Shown here: positions 1 through 9,896 of the stretch, one piece after another
Position numbering within the stretch: position 1 is the first letter of the stretch
How the letters are laid out: each line of letters starts with the position of its first letter
Notes under the pieces: generated by a model
Told to the model about the DNA's origin: nothing
Database searches by the model: none
What the model saw: only the letters and a program-made list of their open reading frames with translations
Position numbers and translations under genes: made by a program
Origin: Tubulanus polymorphus
Lineage: Eukaryota; Nemertea; Palaeonemertea; Tubulaniformes; Tubulanidae
Assembly: GCF_964204645.1 (NCBI RefSeq)
Contig: NC_134032.1
Coordinates: 6,751,175 to 6,815,174 of the forward strand
Length of the DNA: 64,000 bases
Direction: 5' to 3'

Positions 1-1133
1 GATGATCATAAAGCAGGAGGAAAGAAAAGGTGTAATAAGTATGAATAATGGGCTATATTTGCTGAATGTATCTCTTGACCAAACTACAGTGCCAGTCAGT
101 AGTGGAGGTTTCATTGATGTTTGTATCTTCGTGCGTTGATAACTTTCTGTTTGAATGGTCTAAAGGTTATCTTGGTAAATGAAACAATTACGTTGCTCAC
201 GCATGATAAACCCCGAAAATATAGCACTTCTGCTGCACTTACAGGATAAGTCACAGTAGTTTAGGGATATCTTTTCCAATTGACCTTCCAAATAAAACAT
301 TTTGTATCTACCAATCAAATGAATAAAAGGGGCCAATTTTAAGATGAAAAAATACCCACAAGAAGCAAAATTTTCAATTCAATCATGATAAAGCCTATTT
401 TTGGAAGGATCATTTGCTAGTTCTTTATATGTGATGAATTGTTGTGTCTAAGTTTGTTATAGCCAGGTTCCACTGTAACTACATGTAGATTTTGATCTAA
501 TGTTTTCATGTTTAAATGGATCTCTTACAGTGAACTTGACGTACCAGGTACTATCGAAACTGTACAGCAACAATCAGTGTGACCTAATTGTGAAACGTAA
601 CTGATATATATTGTCAGATGCACATGAAGGTATGTATGACTAATCATAGGAAAATACATGTACATGAGTATTATCTTTAAAATTTTGATATATATTTGTG
701 TCTTCCAGTAGGCCATTATGGATTATGTTTTTCGCGTGCTTCTTCCTGAGACACTCATTATAAAATATATGGAGGTTCATGGAATCACTCATGATAAAGC
801 CGAGGAGCAAATGGTTGAACTTCATAGCAATGAAGATGATTGTTTAAGGTGGCTGCAAGTGGAAATCATTATGTGATGTTTATTGTTTTCTGTAGAGTGT
901 ATTCAAAATCAGTCATTTACTTCAATCATGGGAATATTTTTAGGTATTGAAAGGGCGCTTACTAAAATTGAAATTAGATTGTTTTTACAAAATAGAATTA
1001 GATTTTATGCGGTTTCGGATACTTAGATAAGACCTGATAATAATCCCTTTGTTATATGGTAACTGTAAATTGGTACCGTAAGTGTTATGTTGAAAAATGA
1101 TAAATGGTACGTGTTAAAAGGTTTTCTCATTTT
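1..1133. other. left flank, no gene seen
   Basis: AT-rich host DNA. I see no convincing open reading frame, exon or RNA gene here; the short open frames are in low-complexity sequence. Confidence 0.5.
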
Positions 1134-2050
1134 TAGCTAAACTCGGACTTAAGTCCCCGTGGGTAATTGCATTCACTTATCATCCACTTGACTGACCTAA
1201 AACTGAGCCTGTTGGAATCAAGATGACAGTCGCCGCAATCAACGCTTTTTACACATTTTATCAATGAAAATTTTGAAGCAAATCGATCAATTATCTTGAA
1301 CTATATGTGTCCCCCTGTACTCATCAGCATTAGAAGAATTGGGTCAATTGGTTTCAAGATGGCCATCCTGTAACCTTTCTATGTGCTAAAAGGTTATTTT
1401 TGGCTTGAATATGCAAGACCAGTAGCTTCCTAATGGTTTGCCATTTTTCGTTGAAATTTGTGATTGGTATTATAAGGGAAGGGATCTTTAACATATCAGA
1501 CACATATTTTGATCAGTCAAATATTTTGCAGCTGGTGGCCATCTTAGTGTGATGATTACTCATTCGTAAGTGGAAAAATTTCAACGGGTGTTAAATTTGA
1601 GTCTTGATAATTGATAATATTAGCACCGTCATAGCTTTCATCTCCTCATGTGAAATTGGGATCACCCAGTTCCTTTACTCACCATCAGGGGCAGTTGTTG
1701 AATATATTCAATTCGTCCATTTATATTGGTACCTATCCGTTTAAAATTTAGTAACCGCATTCAATTGTAGCTCTTGACTTGTTCTATAATTTGGGTGGGG
1801 TTCAAGGTCATTGGGTTATGTATATTGTCACCAGTGAGTGCTGAATAGCCAAATAACGTAGTATTTTCATATTATGTTGATATCTGGGCTTATTTTGTTA
1901 CAATAATTGCAAAATTGTAGCTCATGACAAGTTCTAGTGGTAAATTCCAAAGGTTTCTGTATAAGAGGCGTAGAATATAGAAATTGTCTGATTTTTGGGC
2001 ATTCCATATCACTTTCCAAGTAGGCATAGTGTTCCTGCACCCCTCGTTTA
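1134..2050 (+). repeat. dispersed repeat family, copy 1 (diverged)
   Basis: This stretch starts with a GGACTTAAGTCC-type palindrome and ends near a GTAGGCATAGTGTTCCTGCA motif. It aligns by eye, in the same order, with 25087-27345, and in reverse orientation with 58195-59008. Shared landmarks are 'aatcaagatggc', 'ctttttacacattt', 'gatcaattatcttga' and 'gtagctcatgac'. It looks like an old non-autonomous interspersed repeat. No coding capacity is seen, and the family name is not known to me. Confidence 0.65.
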
Positions 2051-2875
2051 AAAATGTACTCTGAAAAAAAGAATATTCTCTATTTTGTTATGTCATTGAA
2101 GATTCTCTTCTATGGTTCTGCCAACGCAACTTCTTCTAATTTTGATTCCATGTGTGAATTTGTATAATTGATTTGCATTTGCAGGTATGAACTTGTATTG
2201 AATATTCAAACATTTATGTCCATTTGAGGATTATGAGTGTCCATAGATGGAATCAGGTTTCTTTTTAACGTTTTCATTACACTTTGATGTGTTGTCTTGA
2301 TGCCTTTCCTAGGGGCATCGTATAATTTTTATGGACTTTTGCTTTACTGAAGTCCATTTTTGCTCATGTTGGTACAAAATAAGTTGCGAAAGAAGCTTAG
2401 TTTCTCATCTGAACTTTCAAAATGTTCAATGGTGATCTATCAGCTAGATGATATGTCCAACATGACAGCCATGTCTGCCATCTTGAATTTTTCATTGGCA
2501 CCATACAGCCTGCCAACCTATATTGATTTCCTTGACCCTGGTGTATTAGCACGTAAGAGGTCTACCCCTATTAGAATTGGTGACCACCAATTGTCTAATA
2601 TTGCTGCTATATTATCCAATGTATGATTTTCTTCATATTCAATCATTAGCACTGTCACATGTTATATACCTGTAGAAATCTGTGACTAATGAGTATACTC
2701 TACACCAGGGGAGTTGAAAATTTGAATACATTACTACGTATTAGTCAATTTTTATGAAAACCATGTTATGTATTGATAATGATGTTAAATGGCACTTTGT
2801 CTACAAGGTATATATTGATTCCCCTATGTAGATTCAGTTACTTTCGATTTGAGGAATTTCTATCAACCTCAGGTA
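2051..2875. other. host flank left of the viral element
   Basis: No supported gene. An 88-codon frame at 2360-2626 has no recognisable motif. The sequence ends with the left copy of the target duplication of the element that starts at 2882. Confidence 0.4.
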
Positions 2876-2881
2876 CATGTA
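2876..2881. repeat. target-site duplication, left copy
   Basis: CATGTA lies immediately before the left TIR and is repeated exactly at 21183-21188, immediately after the right TIR. Six-base duplications are the norm for Polinton/Maverick integration. This fixes both ends of the element and shows that it arrived by integrase-type insertion. Confidence 0.95.
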
Positions 2882-3147
2882 AGTAATAGGGGTAATAGGC
2901 TTTCAGATCAAAGGTCGAACGGTCGAGCTCGTAAAAAATGAAAAACATAAAAATAATTACAATTTCTACTTGAATTACTCGCGAAACTCATAAAAATGAA
3001 AAATAAATTCTCACACGCTCGAATTTATTTTTCATTTTATGAGTTTCACTCCTAATTCAAGTAGAAATTGTAATTATTTTTACGTTTTTCATTTTTACTC
3101 ACCCGCCCGTTCAACCTTTAACCCGAAAGCCTATTACCCCTATTACT
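2882..3147. repeat. terminal palindrome nested in the left TIR
   Basis: The outer 266 bp of the TIR fold back on themselves. AGTAATAGGGGTAATAGG at 2882 is matched by its reverse complement ending at 3147. The inner stem is 3001-3010 with 3021-3030 around a 10-base loop at 3011-3020. The arms are mostly identical, with a cluster of differences between about 2905 and 2935 that would form bubbles. The same structure is present at the right end (about 20917-21182). Confidence 0.9.
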
Positions 3148-3229
3148 CTTAAAATATTCATATATATATGAATAACATTTAAATCATTGAACTTCTAAAA
3201 TCAATTTTAATAAAAAATATAGTATTAAA
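3148..3229 (+). promoter_or_regulatory. polymerase leader/promoter region inside the TIR
   Basis: An 82-bp AT-only-like leader with a perfect palindrome ATTCATATATATATGAAT near 3155-3172, ending in TTAAAATG at the polymerase start. It lies within the TIR, so a second copy faces inward at the right end. The TTAAAATG context differs from the ATAAATG found at most other genes of the element, which could mark a different expression class (inference). Confidence 0.45.
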
Positions 3230-6200
3230 ATGGAAGCAAATAAGTACTACTGCCCAACATGTAAGATAAATATAGATAAGTCTCAAAAAGCAAGACACAA
3301 TAAAACTAAAACACATTTAGAGAATAAATTGAAACTAGAGTATAAAGATGATATATTAGAAACTAAATTAGAAGAATTAAAGAATGAAAAAGAAACATAT
3401 AAATGTGATACATGTAATCAATCATTCAGTGATAAAAGATATTATAAAGAACATTTAAAATCTATAAGTCATATTAGAAATAAGAATAATGATATTTTAG
3501 GTGAAGATTATTTTGATAATGATAACGATAAGAAACAGAAGACAATTAAAAGAATAAAAAATAAATTAAACAATAAAAGAACATATATGGAAGATGTAAG
3601 AAATTATATTAATTCATTAGATAATAAAAAAGATATAGAGATAACCGAAGCATTTAAAAGTGATATTGGTCCAGCAGCTATCGAGTTTAAATTTCATAAA
3701 GGAAAAACAATAGAAGAAAATAAAAAACATTTAGAAAATATGAAAGAAATAATAAAAATAATTACAGATGTTGAATATCCTAAAATTAGTATATCAGTTA
3801 AAGTAAAGTTTATAAAATCTGAAGATAAACCAATATATAATATAAATTCTCATTCACAACATATTATATCTAAACAACATATAGATGATAAATTAAATAA
3901 ATGTTATAATGAAGTAAAAACTAAAATAGAAGAGAAATATTTTGAAGGATCTGGTTTAATATTTGATGAGATAATATTTATAACTTTACATGTTTATAAC
4001 ACAAAATATAATAAGTTAACTAAATCAGAACCAATTGATGAAAATAATTTATCATATTATAAAGAACCTGATATTGAAGCATCGAGTTATATTAAACTAC
4101 CATTTAAAACTAATGCTGTAATAAATGTACAAAATTTTGATGATAAATGTTTACTATGGACTATAATAAGTTGTTTACATCCTGCAACTTATAATATTTG
4201 TAGATTAACTCATTATAAACAATTTGAAAATAATTATAAGATAGATAAGTATCCTGTTAGAATTAAAAATATTCCAAAAATAGAAAGAGATAATAATATA
4301 AAGATAAATGTATTTGATTTAATCAAATTACCAAATACAAAAGGAAATAATATTAAACATTATACATTAGAACCTTTATACCTATCAAAAGATTATGATT
4401 CAAATGATGTTATAGATATACTATATTATGAGAATCATTATATGTGGATTAAACAAATAGATTTATTTTTTAGAACAGAAAGTGATCACCATAATAAAAT
4501 ATATCTTTGTAGAAAATGTTTACATAAATTTAGTAATGAAAGTACATTATTAAATCATAAACAACTATGTGATAATCATGATTATTGTAAATTAGTTTTA
4601 CCAAATGAAAAAGATAAAATATTAGAATTCAAAAAATATGATTACAAAAATAAAGTACCATTTGTAATATATGGAGATTTTGAATCATTAAATAAAGAAT
4701 TAACAGATAAAGATAGAAAAGATATATATTATAAAAGAAAGAAATTAAATTCTAATGAAAGTGATTATTCAGATCCTATAATAACAAATACTATTAAAAA
4801 AATTCATCAAAGTGCTGCAGCTTTCGGGTTATATATTAAATCTGATTATCCAGAACTAATTGAAAGTGAATATTATAATTACAGAAATGAAAATGTTATC
4901 AATCATTTTTGTGACTTATTAATTGAATATGAAATAAGATTTAGTAAATTATTGAATACAAATAAAGAAATAATTATGACAGAAGAAGATAAAGAAGAAT
5001 TTGAGTTTGCAGATAAATGTTATTATTGTAATCAAGTATTCTATTCATCTGATAAAAAGGTAAGAGATCATGATCATTTGAATGGAAAGTTTAGAGGCGC
5101 GGCACATGAGAATTGTAATTTGCAAGCAAAGAAAATCAATTTTGTCCCCATTATATTTCATAATCTATCAGGATATGATGCACATTTATTTATCAAACAG
5201 CTATGTTATAAAATAGAAGAAATCAATAATGAAATAGAAATATTAAATTCAAATAGATCAAAAGATAAAATACCAACTTATAAATTTAGAATGTTAGCTA
5301 AAACATCTGAGAATTATATATCATTCCAATTTGGTTGTCTAAGATTTATAGATTCATATAGATTTTTAAATAGTTCATTAGATAACTTATCAAAATCATT
5401 AGTTGATGATGAATTAAAGATATTAAAAGAATATTACCCAAATAATGATGATTTTAAATTAATGAGATATAAAGGAGCAATTCCATATTCTTTCTATAAA
5501 AATCATAATGATTTTAACATAACTGAATTATTGAAAGAACAATTTTATGATGAATTAAAAAATGAATATGTTAAAGATGAAGTCTATAATAGAACATTGA
5601 ATATTTGGAATCATTTCAAAATAGAAAATCATGGGCAATTAGTAGATTTATATTTAAAATCAGATGTATTATTATTAACCGATATATTCGAAAGGTTTAG
5701 AGATGTAAACCTAAAATATTTTAACATTGATCCTTGTCATTGTTATTCATCACCAGGATTAACATGGGATTGTGGATTAAAATTTACAGATATAAAAATG
5801 GATTTGTTAACAAATATAGATCAATTATTATTATTTGAAAAATCTATAAGAGGAGGTGTTTCAGGTGTATTGGGTGATAGATATTTCAATGTAAATGATA
5901 ATCCTGGATATAAATTATTATACATAGATGCAAATAATCTTTATGGTTGGGCAATGATGGAACCACAACCTTATGGGATGTTTGAAATAACTGAAGTTTT
6001 ACAAATTGATAAATTTGATTGGAAGAAAAGAATTCTAGATATTGCAGATGATTCAGATACTGGTTACTTCTTTGTTGTAGACTTGGAATATCCTGAACGT
6101 ATTAAATTCAAATCTAGAAATCTAGCATATTGTCCCGAACATAAAACTGTTAAACATGAAGAATTATCAAATTATCAAAAAAGAATTAAACCCGATAATC

Positions 6201-7252
6201 ATATTCATACTGAAAAGTTAATGGTAACTCAAGAAGATGAATATAATTACGTTGTGCATTATAGAATGTTGAAGTTTTATTTGAGACAAGGAATGATATT
6301 AAGAAAAGTACATAGATATATTTCATTCAGTCAATCTAAATGGTTAGAAAAATATATAGATTTTAATACTACACAGAGAACTAAAGCTAAAACTGATTTT
6401 GAAAAAGATTTCTTCAAGTTAATGAATAATGCATTCTATGGTAAGACTTGTGAAAATATTAGAAATAGAAATGATATCGAGTTAGTCAGTAATGGTAAAA
6501 GAATTAGACATTTACAATCATATCCTAAGTTTATAGGTAACAGAATATTTGATGAAAATTTAGCTGCAGTTAAGATGAGAAGAACTTCAATGAAATTTAA
6601 TAAACCGATTTATGTTGGAGCTGCAGTTTTAGAATTATCAAAATTACTAATGTATGAATTCTATTATAATATATTACAACCTCATTTTGGGGAAAAACAT
6701 ATTGAAATATTATATTTTGATACAGATTCTTACATATTAAAGATAAAAACTGATAACATAACTGATGATTTAAAAACATTAAAACACCATTTTGATTTTA
6801 GTAATTATCCAAAAAATCATGAATTGTTTAGCAATGATAATAAAAAAGTTCCAGGGAAGTTTAAGGATGAATTAGGTGGTGAAGAAATGATAGAGTTCAT
6901 TGGTATTAGATCTAAAATGTATAGTTATAAAACTAAAACTCATGAATCAAAGAAATTGAAAGGAATTACCAAAAGCGTTGTTGAAAAGAATATTCATTTC
7001 AAAGATTACATCAATTGTATATTTAATGAAGAAGTTAGAAAACATAAAATGAAATGTTTAAGATCTGAAGATCATGAAATGTATATTGAAGAGATAGAGA
7101 AGATAAGTCTAAACCCATTTGATGATAAAAGATATATATTAGATGATGGTATACACACAGTCGCGTATGGTTGCAATTTAGATGAATATATAAAATTCAA
7201 AAGAGAAGAAACAAAAGAAAATGAGATTATGAAAAGGATTCTAGCGTGTTAA
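3230..7252 (+). CDS. polB: protein-primed family B DNA polymerase
   Basis: Expected to replicate the element's linear DNA using a protein primer. The frame is open for 1340 aa. C2H2 fingers are at C8/C11/H23/H29 and C59/C62/H75/H81, with a third finger-like motif (YLCRKCLHKF) just before the exonuclease domain. A DDKCLLW motif (C307) and an HYMWIK motif (H403) lie in a domain resembling the OTU-like cysteine-protease region reported in some Polinton polymerases. Exo I is GDFESL (D483, E485). A CYYC...DHDH...GAAHENC module follows. Polymerase motif A is YIDANNLYG (D900), motif B is KLMNNAFYGKT (from K1063) and motif C is FDTDS (D1164, D1166). The ATG at 3230 sits behind TTAAA, and the first 37 codons lie inside the TIR. 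The next gene starts 28 nt downstream. Confidence 0.95.
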   Translation: MEANKYYCPTCKINIDKSQKARHNKTKTHLENKLKLEYKDDILETKLEELKNEKETYKCDTCNQSFSDKRYYKEHLKSISHIRNKNNDILGEDYFDNDNDKKQKTIKRIKNKLNNKRTYMEDVRNYINSLDNKKDIEITEAFKSDIGPAAIEFKFHKGKTIEENKKHLENMKEIIKIITDVEYPKISISVKVKFIKSEDKPIYNINSHSQHIISKQHIDDKLNKCYNEVKTKIEEKYFEGSGLIFDEIIFITLHVYNTKYNKLTKSEPIDENNLSYYKEPDIEASSYIKLPFKTNAVINVQNFDDKCLLWTIISCLHPATYNICRLTHYKQFENNYKIDKYPVRIKNIPKIERDNNIKINVFDLIKLPNTKGNNIKHYTLEPLYLSKDYDSNDVIDILYYENHYMWIKQIDLFFRTESDHHNKIYLCRKCLHKFSNESTLLNHKQLCDNHDYCKLVLPNEKDKILEFKKYDYKNKVPFVIYGDFESLNKELTDKDRKDIYYKRKKLNSNESDYSDPIITNTIKKIHQSAAAFGLYIKSDYPELIESEYYNYRNENVINHFCDLLIEYEIRFSKLLNTNKEIIMTEEDKEEFEFADKCYYCNQVFYSSDKKVRDHDHLNGKFRGAAHENCNLQAKKINFVPIIFHNLSGYDAHLFIKQLCYKIEEINNEIEILNSNRSKDKIPTYKFRMLAKTSENYISFQFGCLRFIDSYRFLNSSLDNLSKSLVDDELKILKEYYPNNDDFKLMRYKGAIPYSFYKNHNDFNITELLKEQFYDELKNEYVKDEVYNRTLNIWNHFKIENHGQLVDLYLKSDVLLLTDIFERFRDVNLKYFNIDPCHCYSSPGLTWDCGLKFTDIKMDLLTNIDQLLLFEKSIRGGVSGVLGDRYFNVNDNPGYKLLYIDANNLYGWAMMEPQPYGMFEITEVLQIDKFDWKKRILDIADDSDTGYFFVVDLEYPERIKFKSRNLAYCPEHKTVKHEELSNYQKRIKPDNHIHTEKLMVTQEDEYNYVVHYRMLKFYLRQGMILRKVHRYISFSQSKWLEKYIDFNTTQRTKAKTDFEKDFFKLMNNAFYGKTCENIRNRNDIELVSNGKRIRHLQSYPKFIGNRIFDENLAAVKMRRTSMKFNKPIYVGAAVLELSKLLMYEFYYNILQPHFGEKHIEILYFDTDSYILKIKTDNITDDLKTLKHHFDFSNYPKNHELFSNDNKKVPGKFKDELGGEEMIEFIGIRSKMYSYKTKTHESKKLKGITKSVVEKNIHFKDYINCIFNEEVRKHKMKCLRSEDHEMYIEEIEKISLNPFDDKRYILDDGIHTVAYGCNLDEYIKFKREETKENEIMKRILAC

Positions 7253-7280
7253 TCAACTTCAATAAAAATTTGTATAATAA

Positions 7281-7622
7281 ATGGAGAGTAAACAAGTACA
7301 CAGTGAATTCTTAGATAGAATTAAAGATACTTCAAGCGTCAAATCTGTAGATTATAAATTCAAAAAGTTAACAGAATTAACAATCCATAAGAAATATCTA
7401 ATTACAAATATTGATACAGTTGCTAACAAATATGGAGATAAATTAGTTATACACTTAGAATATGAAGGATTAAAAGGAAATACATATAAATTCAGAACAT
7501 ATTTACCAGATAGATTTCATAGATTATCAAGTGAAGATCTAGAAGAATTATGTTCTGGTGATTTCTATTTCGTATACAAAGGTAAGAATGAAAAAGGTCA
7601 CCATGAAATAGATTTCGAATAA
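7281..7622 (+). CDS. small beta-rich protein of unknown function
   Basis: 113 aa, not identified. The middle and C-terminal parts alternate hydrophobic and polar residues (KYLITNIDTVANKYGD, then KLVIHLEYEG and FYFVYKGKN), which suggests a beta-barrel. Because it directly follows the polymerase, a single-stranded-DNA-binding role is conceivable but is inference only. There are no cysteines suggesting zinc binding. The start is supported by the shared ATAAATG context (TATAATAAATG), the same leader type as at 14027. Confidence 0.75.
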   Translation: MESKQVHSEFLDRIKDTSSVKSVDYKFKKLTELTIHKKYLITNIDTVANKYGDKLVIHLEYEGLKGNTYKFRTYLPDRFHRLSSEDLEELCSGDFYFVYKGKNEKGHHEIDFE

Positions 7623-7639
7623 GAAAATATGTAAAATAA

Positions 7640-8395
7640 ATGGTAGAATTAAAAGAATACAGAATATTTGTAGATTCTAGAAAACTTACAAATTATAAAT
7701 CACATAATTTATTAGTACAATTAGATAGAGAATTCAAAAATTGTGTAGATTTAAAATTAGTTAATATAAGTTTATGTAATTCTTTTTACAATGTATCGGA
7801 TAAAACTTTTGAACATAGAGGGTTTATGATTTATATGAGAAATAAAGATAAATGGTTTCATATATTTTTAAAACCAGGATTATATAATTTAGAATCATTA
7901 GCGCAGGAAATTAATAGAAGAGCTCGGTTGAAAATCGGGGGCACTTCTGTATTTGAAATTAAATTTAATAAAATTGATAGTACTAATAAAATTAGAATAA
8001 AGATATCTAATGAACAACATAAATTTATGGTAAACAAACCACTGGCTAAAATGTTAGGAATTAAACCGCTTACAGTTACTGGAAACGCAGAAGGTAGCTC
8101 AAATATAATACCTTTTACACACTTTTATATTTATTGCAATTTAATCGAGCCTACAAAAACTTTCGAAGCAACTAAAGAAACAATTTGTAATTCTAGTATA
8201 CTAAATATTTTACCGCTAAAAAATGTTAAACAATTTGGAACTCAAATAAATTATAATTTAACAGAATGTGATTTTAAACCATGCATTCCTAAATTTAATA
8301 ATTCTAAATTAGAAATTAGAAATCAAAATGGATATTTAATTGATTTGAATAACTTTCCTGTGATATATGAATTAGTTATAAGATGTAAAGAGTAA
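7640..8395 (+). CDS. probable penton / minor capsid protein
   Basis: 251 aa. The layout matches, from memory, the penton-type minor capsid proteins of Polintons and adintovirus-like elements. It has an opening strand set with 'FVDSRKLTNYKSHNLLVQL', then 'NCVDLKLVNISLCNSFYNV', a central 'LAKMLGI' motif, and a late 'HFYIYCNLIEPT...SILNILPL' segment with beta-sheet character. It is encoded with the major capsid gene in the rightward block. Intact, with ATAAATG context at the start. It could instead be another virion protein; a structure prediction showing a single jelly roll would settle it. Confidence 0.55.
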   Translation: MVELKEYRIFVDSRKLTNYKSHNLLVQLDREFKNCVDLKLVNISLCNSFYNVSDKTFEHRGFMIYMRNKDKWFHIFLKPGLYNLESLAQEINRRARLKIGGTSVFEIKFNKIDSTNKIRIKISNEQHKFMVNKPLAKMLGIKPLTVTGNAEGSSNIIPFTHFYIYCNLIEPTKTFEATKETICNSSILNILPLKNVKQFGTQINYNLTECDFKPCIPKFNNSKLEIRNQNGYLIDLNNFPVIYELVIRCKE

Positions 8396-8411
8396 TTTTT
8401 TCACTATATAA

Positions 8412-8759
8412 ATGAATATAACTGTCGGACCGAGTATATGTTTTGGATTTGATTTTAAACGTGAGAAAGAAATGAAATTTAACGTTAATGATGTAATTAC
8501 ACATATTAAAAATATTGCATTTTCTAATGAAACAACATTTGAGTATGAAACAACAATAGATAAAGAAACTTTTAATGTAGAAAAGATTACTGAGTCTTTA
8601 AGATTTTACGAATTAGATGAAGATTTTATCATCGATGATATTAAAAAAATAATAATTGAAATATATGATAATCATAAAACTAGTAATGAAATAAATGTTG
8701 AATTAATCATAAATAAGTTAACTAAATATTTTGAAGATAATAATTTCTTTGATAAATAA
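8412..8759 (+). CDS. acidic hypothetical protein
   Basis: 115 aa, not recognised. It is soluble, rich in Asp/Glu/Lys, mostly helical-looking after residue 30, with no cysteine motif and no membrane segment. It starts at TATATAAATG behind a T-rich tract. Its TAA stop is directly followed by the ATG of the next gene, with no spacer, so the two are probably co-expressed. Confidence 0.65.
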   Translation: MNITVGPSICFGFDFKREKEMKFNVNDVITHIKNIAFSNETTFEYETTIDKETFNVEKITESLRFYELDEDFIIDDIKKIIIEIYDNHKTSNEINVELIINKLTKYFEDNNFFDK

Positions 8760-8981
8760 ATGAGTGATAATAAGTGGATAATAACTGGATTATATAATGG
8801 CGCATTACTATCAGTTGGAACTGTTGGTTATTCAATGGTATTAAAAAAAGTATTCAAAATGGGAAGTGTTAATGTTGATAGATTTGATATAAATGATATT
8901 TTAAAGTTAACATTAGCAGTTACTTTATCTAATTTAACTATTGATTATTTGGAAAAACAAAAATATATTCCTCCCATATAA
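8760..8981 (+). CDS. small membrane protein
   Basis: 73 aa with two hydrophobic segments (about residues 5-24 and 45-60) separated by a charged loop containing KKVFKMGSVNVDRFD, and ending in KYIPPI. Small proteins of this shape recur beside capsid genes in adintovirus-like elements, from memory. A role in the virion membrane or as a spacer is inference. It abuts the preceding stop codon and has the ATAAATG start context. Confidence 0.6.
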   Translation: MSDNKWIITGLYNGALLSVGTVGYSMVLKKVFKMGSVNVDRFDINDILKLTLAVTLSNLTIDYLEKQKYIPPI

Positions 8982-9005
8982 ATGCATAATTTTTTTGCTA
9001 AATAA

Positions 9006-9428
9006 ATGGCTTCTGCAATTATAACTATTATAGGATCGGCAATTGTTAACGCTTAAGCATTTACTGGTGGTGGTTATTTATTTAAACATATTGATAAAAA
9101 TAGTTCATTAGGAGAACAAAGAAGACATAACTTAGCGTTAGAGAAATACAATAAAGCTGCAGAAGAATATAGAGAAAAGAGGCAAAACTATATGGATTAC
9201 ATCAATAAAGAATTATATGGTCAGAAGATTTCACATAGAGATTTTCAATCAGTTGATGATGCAATGAGTTTATATAACGCAGTAACAAATAAAGAAAAAT
9301 TACATCTATACAAACCTAAATTATCAGATTATTATACCCCGAGTAAAGAACAACAGAAATATGAAATAATTTGGATTTTAGGTGGAACAGTTATTGTTAT
9401 ATTTGTTGCTTATAAATTTACTAATTAG
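9006..9428 (+). pseudogene. membrane protein gene with one in-frame stop
   Basis: The reading frame starts at ATG 9006 with TAAATAAATG context and runs to the stop at 9426-9428, but a TAA interrupts it at 9054-9056 (codon 17). The first 16 codons are hydrophobic. The rest has a charged, coiled-coil-like middle (EKYNKAAEEYREKRQNY) and a C-terminal membrane segment (IIWILGGTVIVIFVAY). Proteins of this kind are common in related elements, from memory. An ATG at 9192 could give a 78-aa truncated product. A point mutation or a sequencing error are both possible. Confidence 0.7.
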
Positions 9429-9447
9429 TAATTTTTATTCTAAATAA

Positions 9448-9880
9448 ATGGAAGATAAAGTTGATAATATTGATATTATTCCTCATGATATAAATAAAAC
9501 TAAATTAAAAACATTTAGAAAAACAAATATTAGAATTTGAAAGTGACTTAAAGATAAAAAAGAAAAAATATTTAAAAAGTAAAATTATATATTATTTGAT
9601 TATAAGTGGTTCGGTTACAATTAGTTCTGTAATAACATTTCTAGCAATATTCAGTCCATTAACACCTTTAGCTATATCAATTGGTGTGTTAGGATTAAGT
9701 TCAAGTGTTTTAACTGGTATAAGTTCAAAATTAAATATAAAAAGTAATAAAGAAAAAATTAAAACTAATATAAAAGAAATTAATAAATTAAAGAATACAC
9801 TAGATTATATAATAAGTTTAAATGGTCATATAACAGTTGAAGAACAAGATAAATTATTAAAAGAATTAATAAATTATTAA
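9448..9880 (+). pseudogene. membrane protein gene with a frameshift
   Basis: It starts at TAAATAAATG 9448. After about 20 codons the frame is lost at a run of five A's near 9508. The downstream frame continues open to 9880 with a Lys-rich stretch, a long hydrophobic region (about 9605-9715: SGSVTISSVITFLAIF and TPLAISIGVLGLSS) and a helical tail with EEQDKLLKEL. The simplest reading is a one-base indel in the A run. It is probably a membrane-associated virion protein, like its neighbour. Confidence 0.65.
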
Positions 9881-9896
9881 TTTTTTAATTATATAA

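Larger units (their letters stand above)
2882..3339 (+). repeat. left terminal inverted repeat
   Basis: This is the reverse complement of 20726-21182, with very few differences. It begins 5'-AG, as Polinton ends do. It includes the palindromic terminus (2882-3147), an 82-bp leader and the first 37 codons of the polymerase, including zinc finger 1. Inside the coding part the two repeats differ by one base in an A run. Confidence 0.95.

Noticed and set aside
2360-2626. 88-codon rightward open frame
   Set aside because: No recognisable motif, no splice context and repeat-rich surroundings. Its composition looks partly protein-like, but that is not enough to call a gene.
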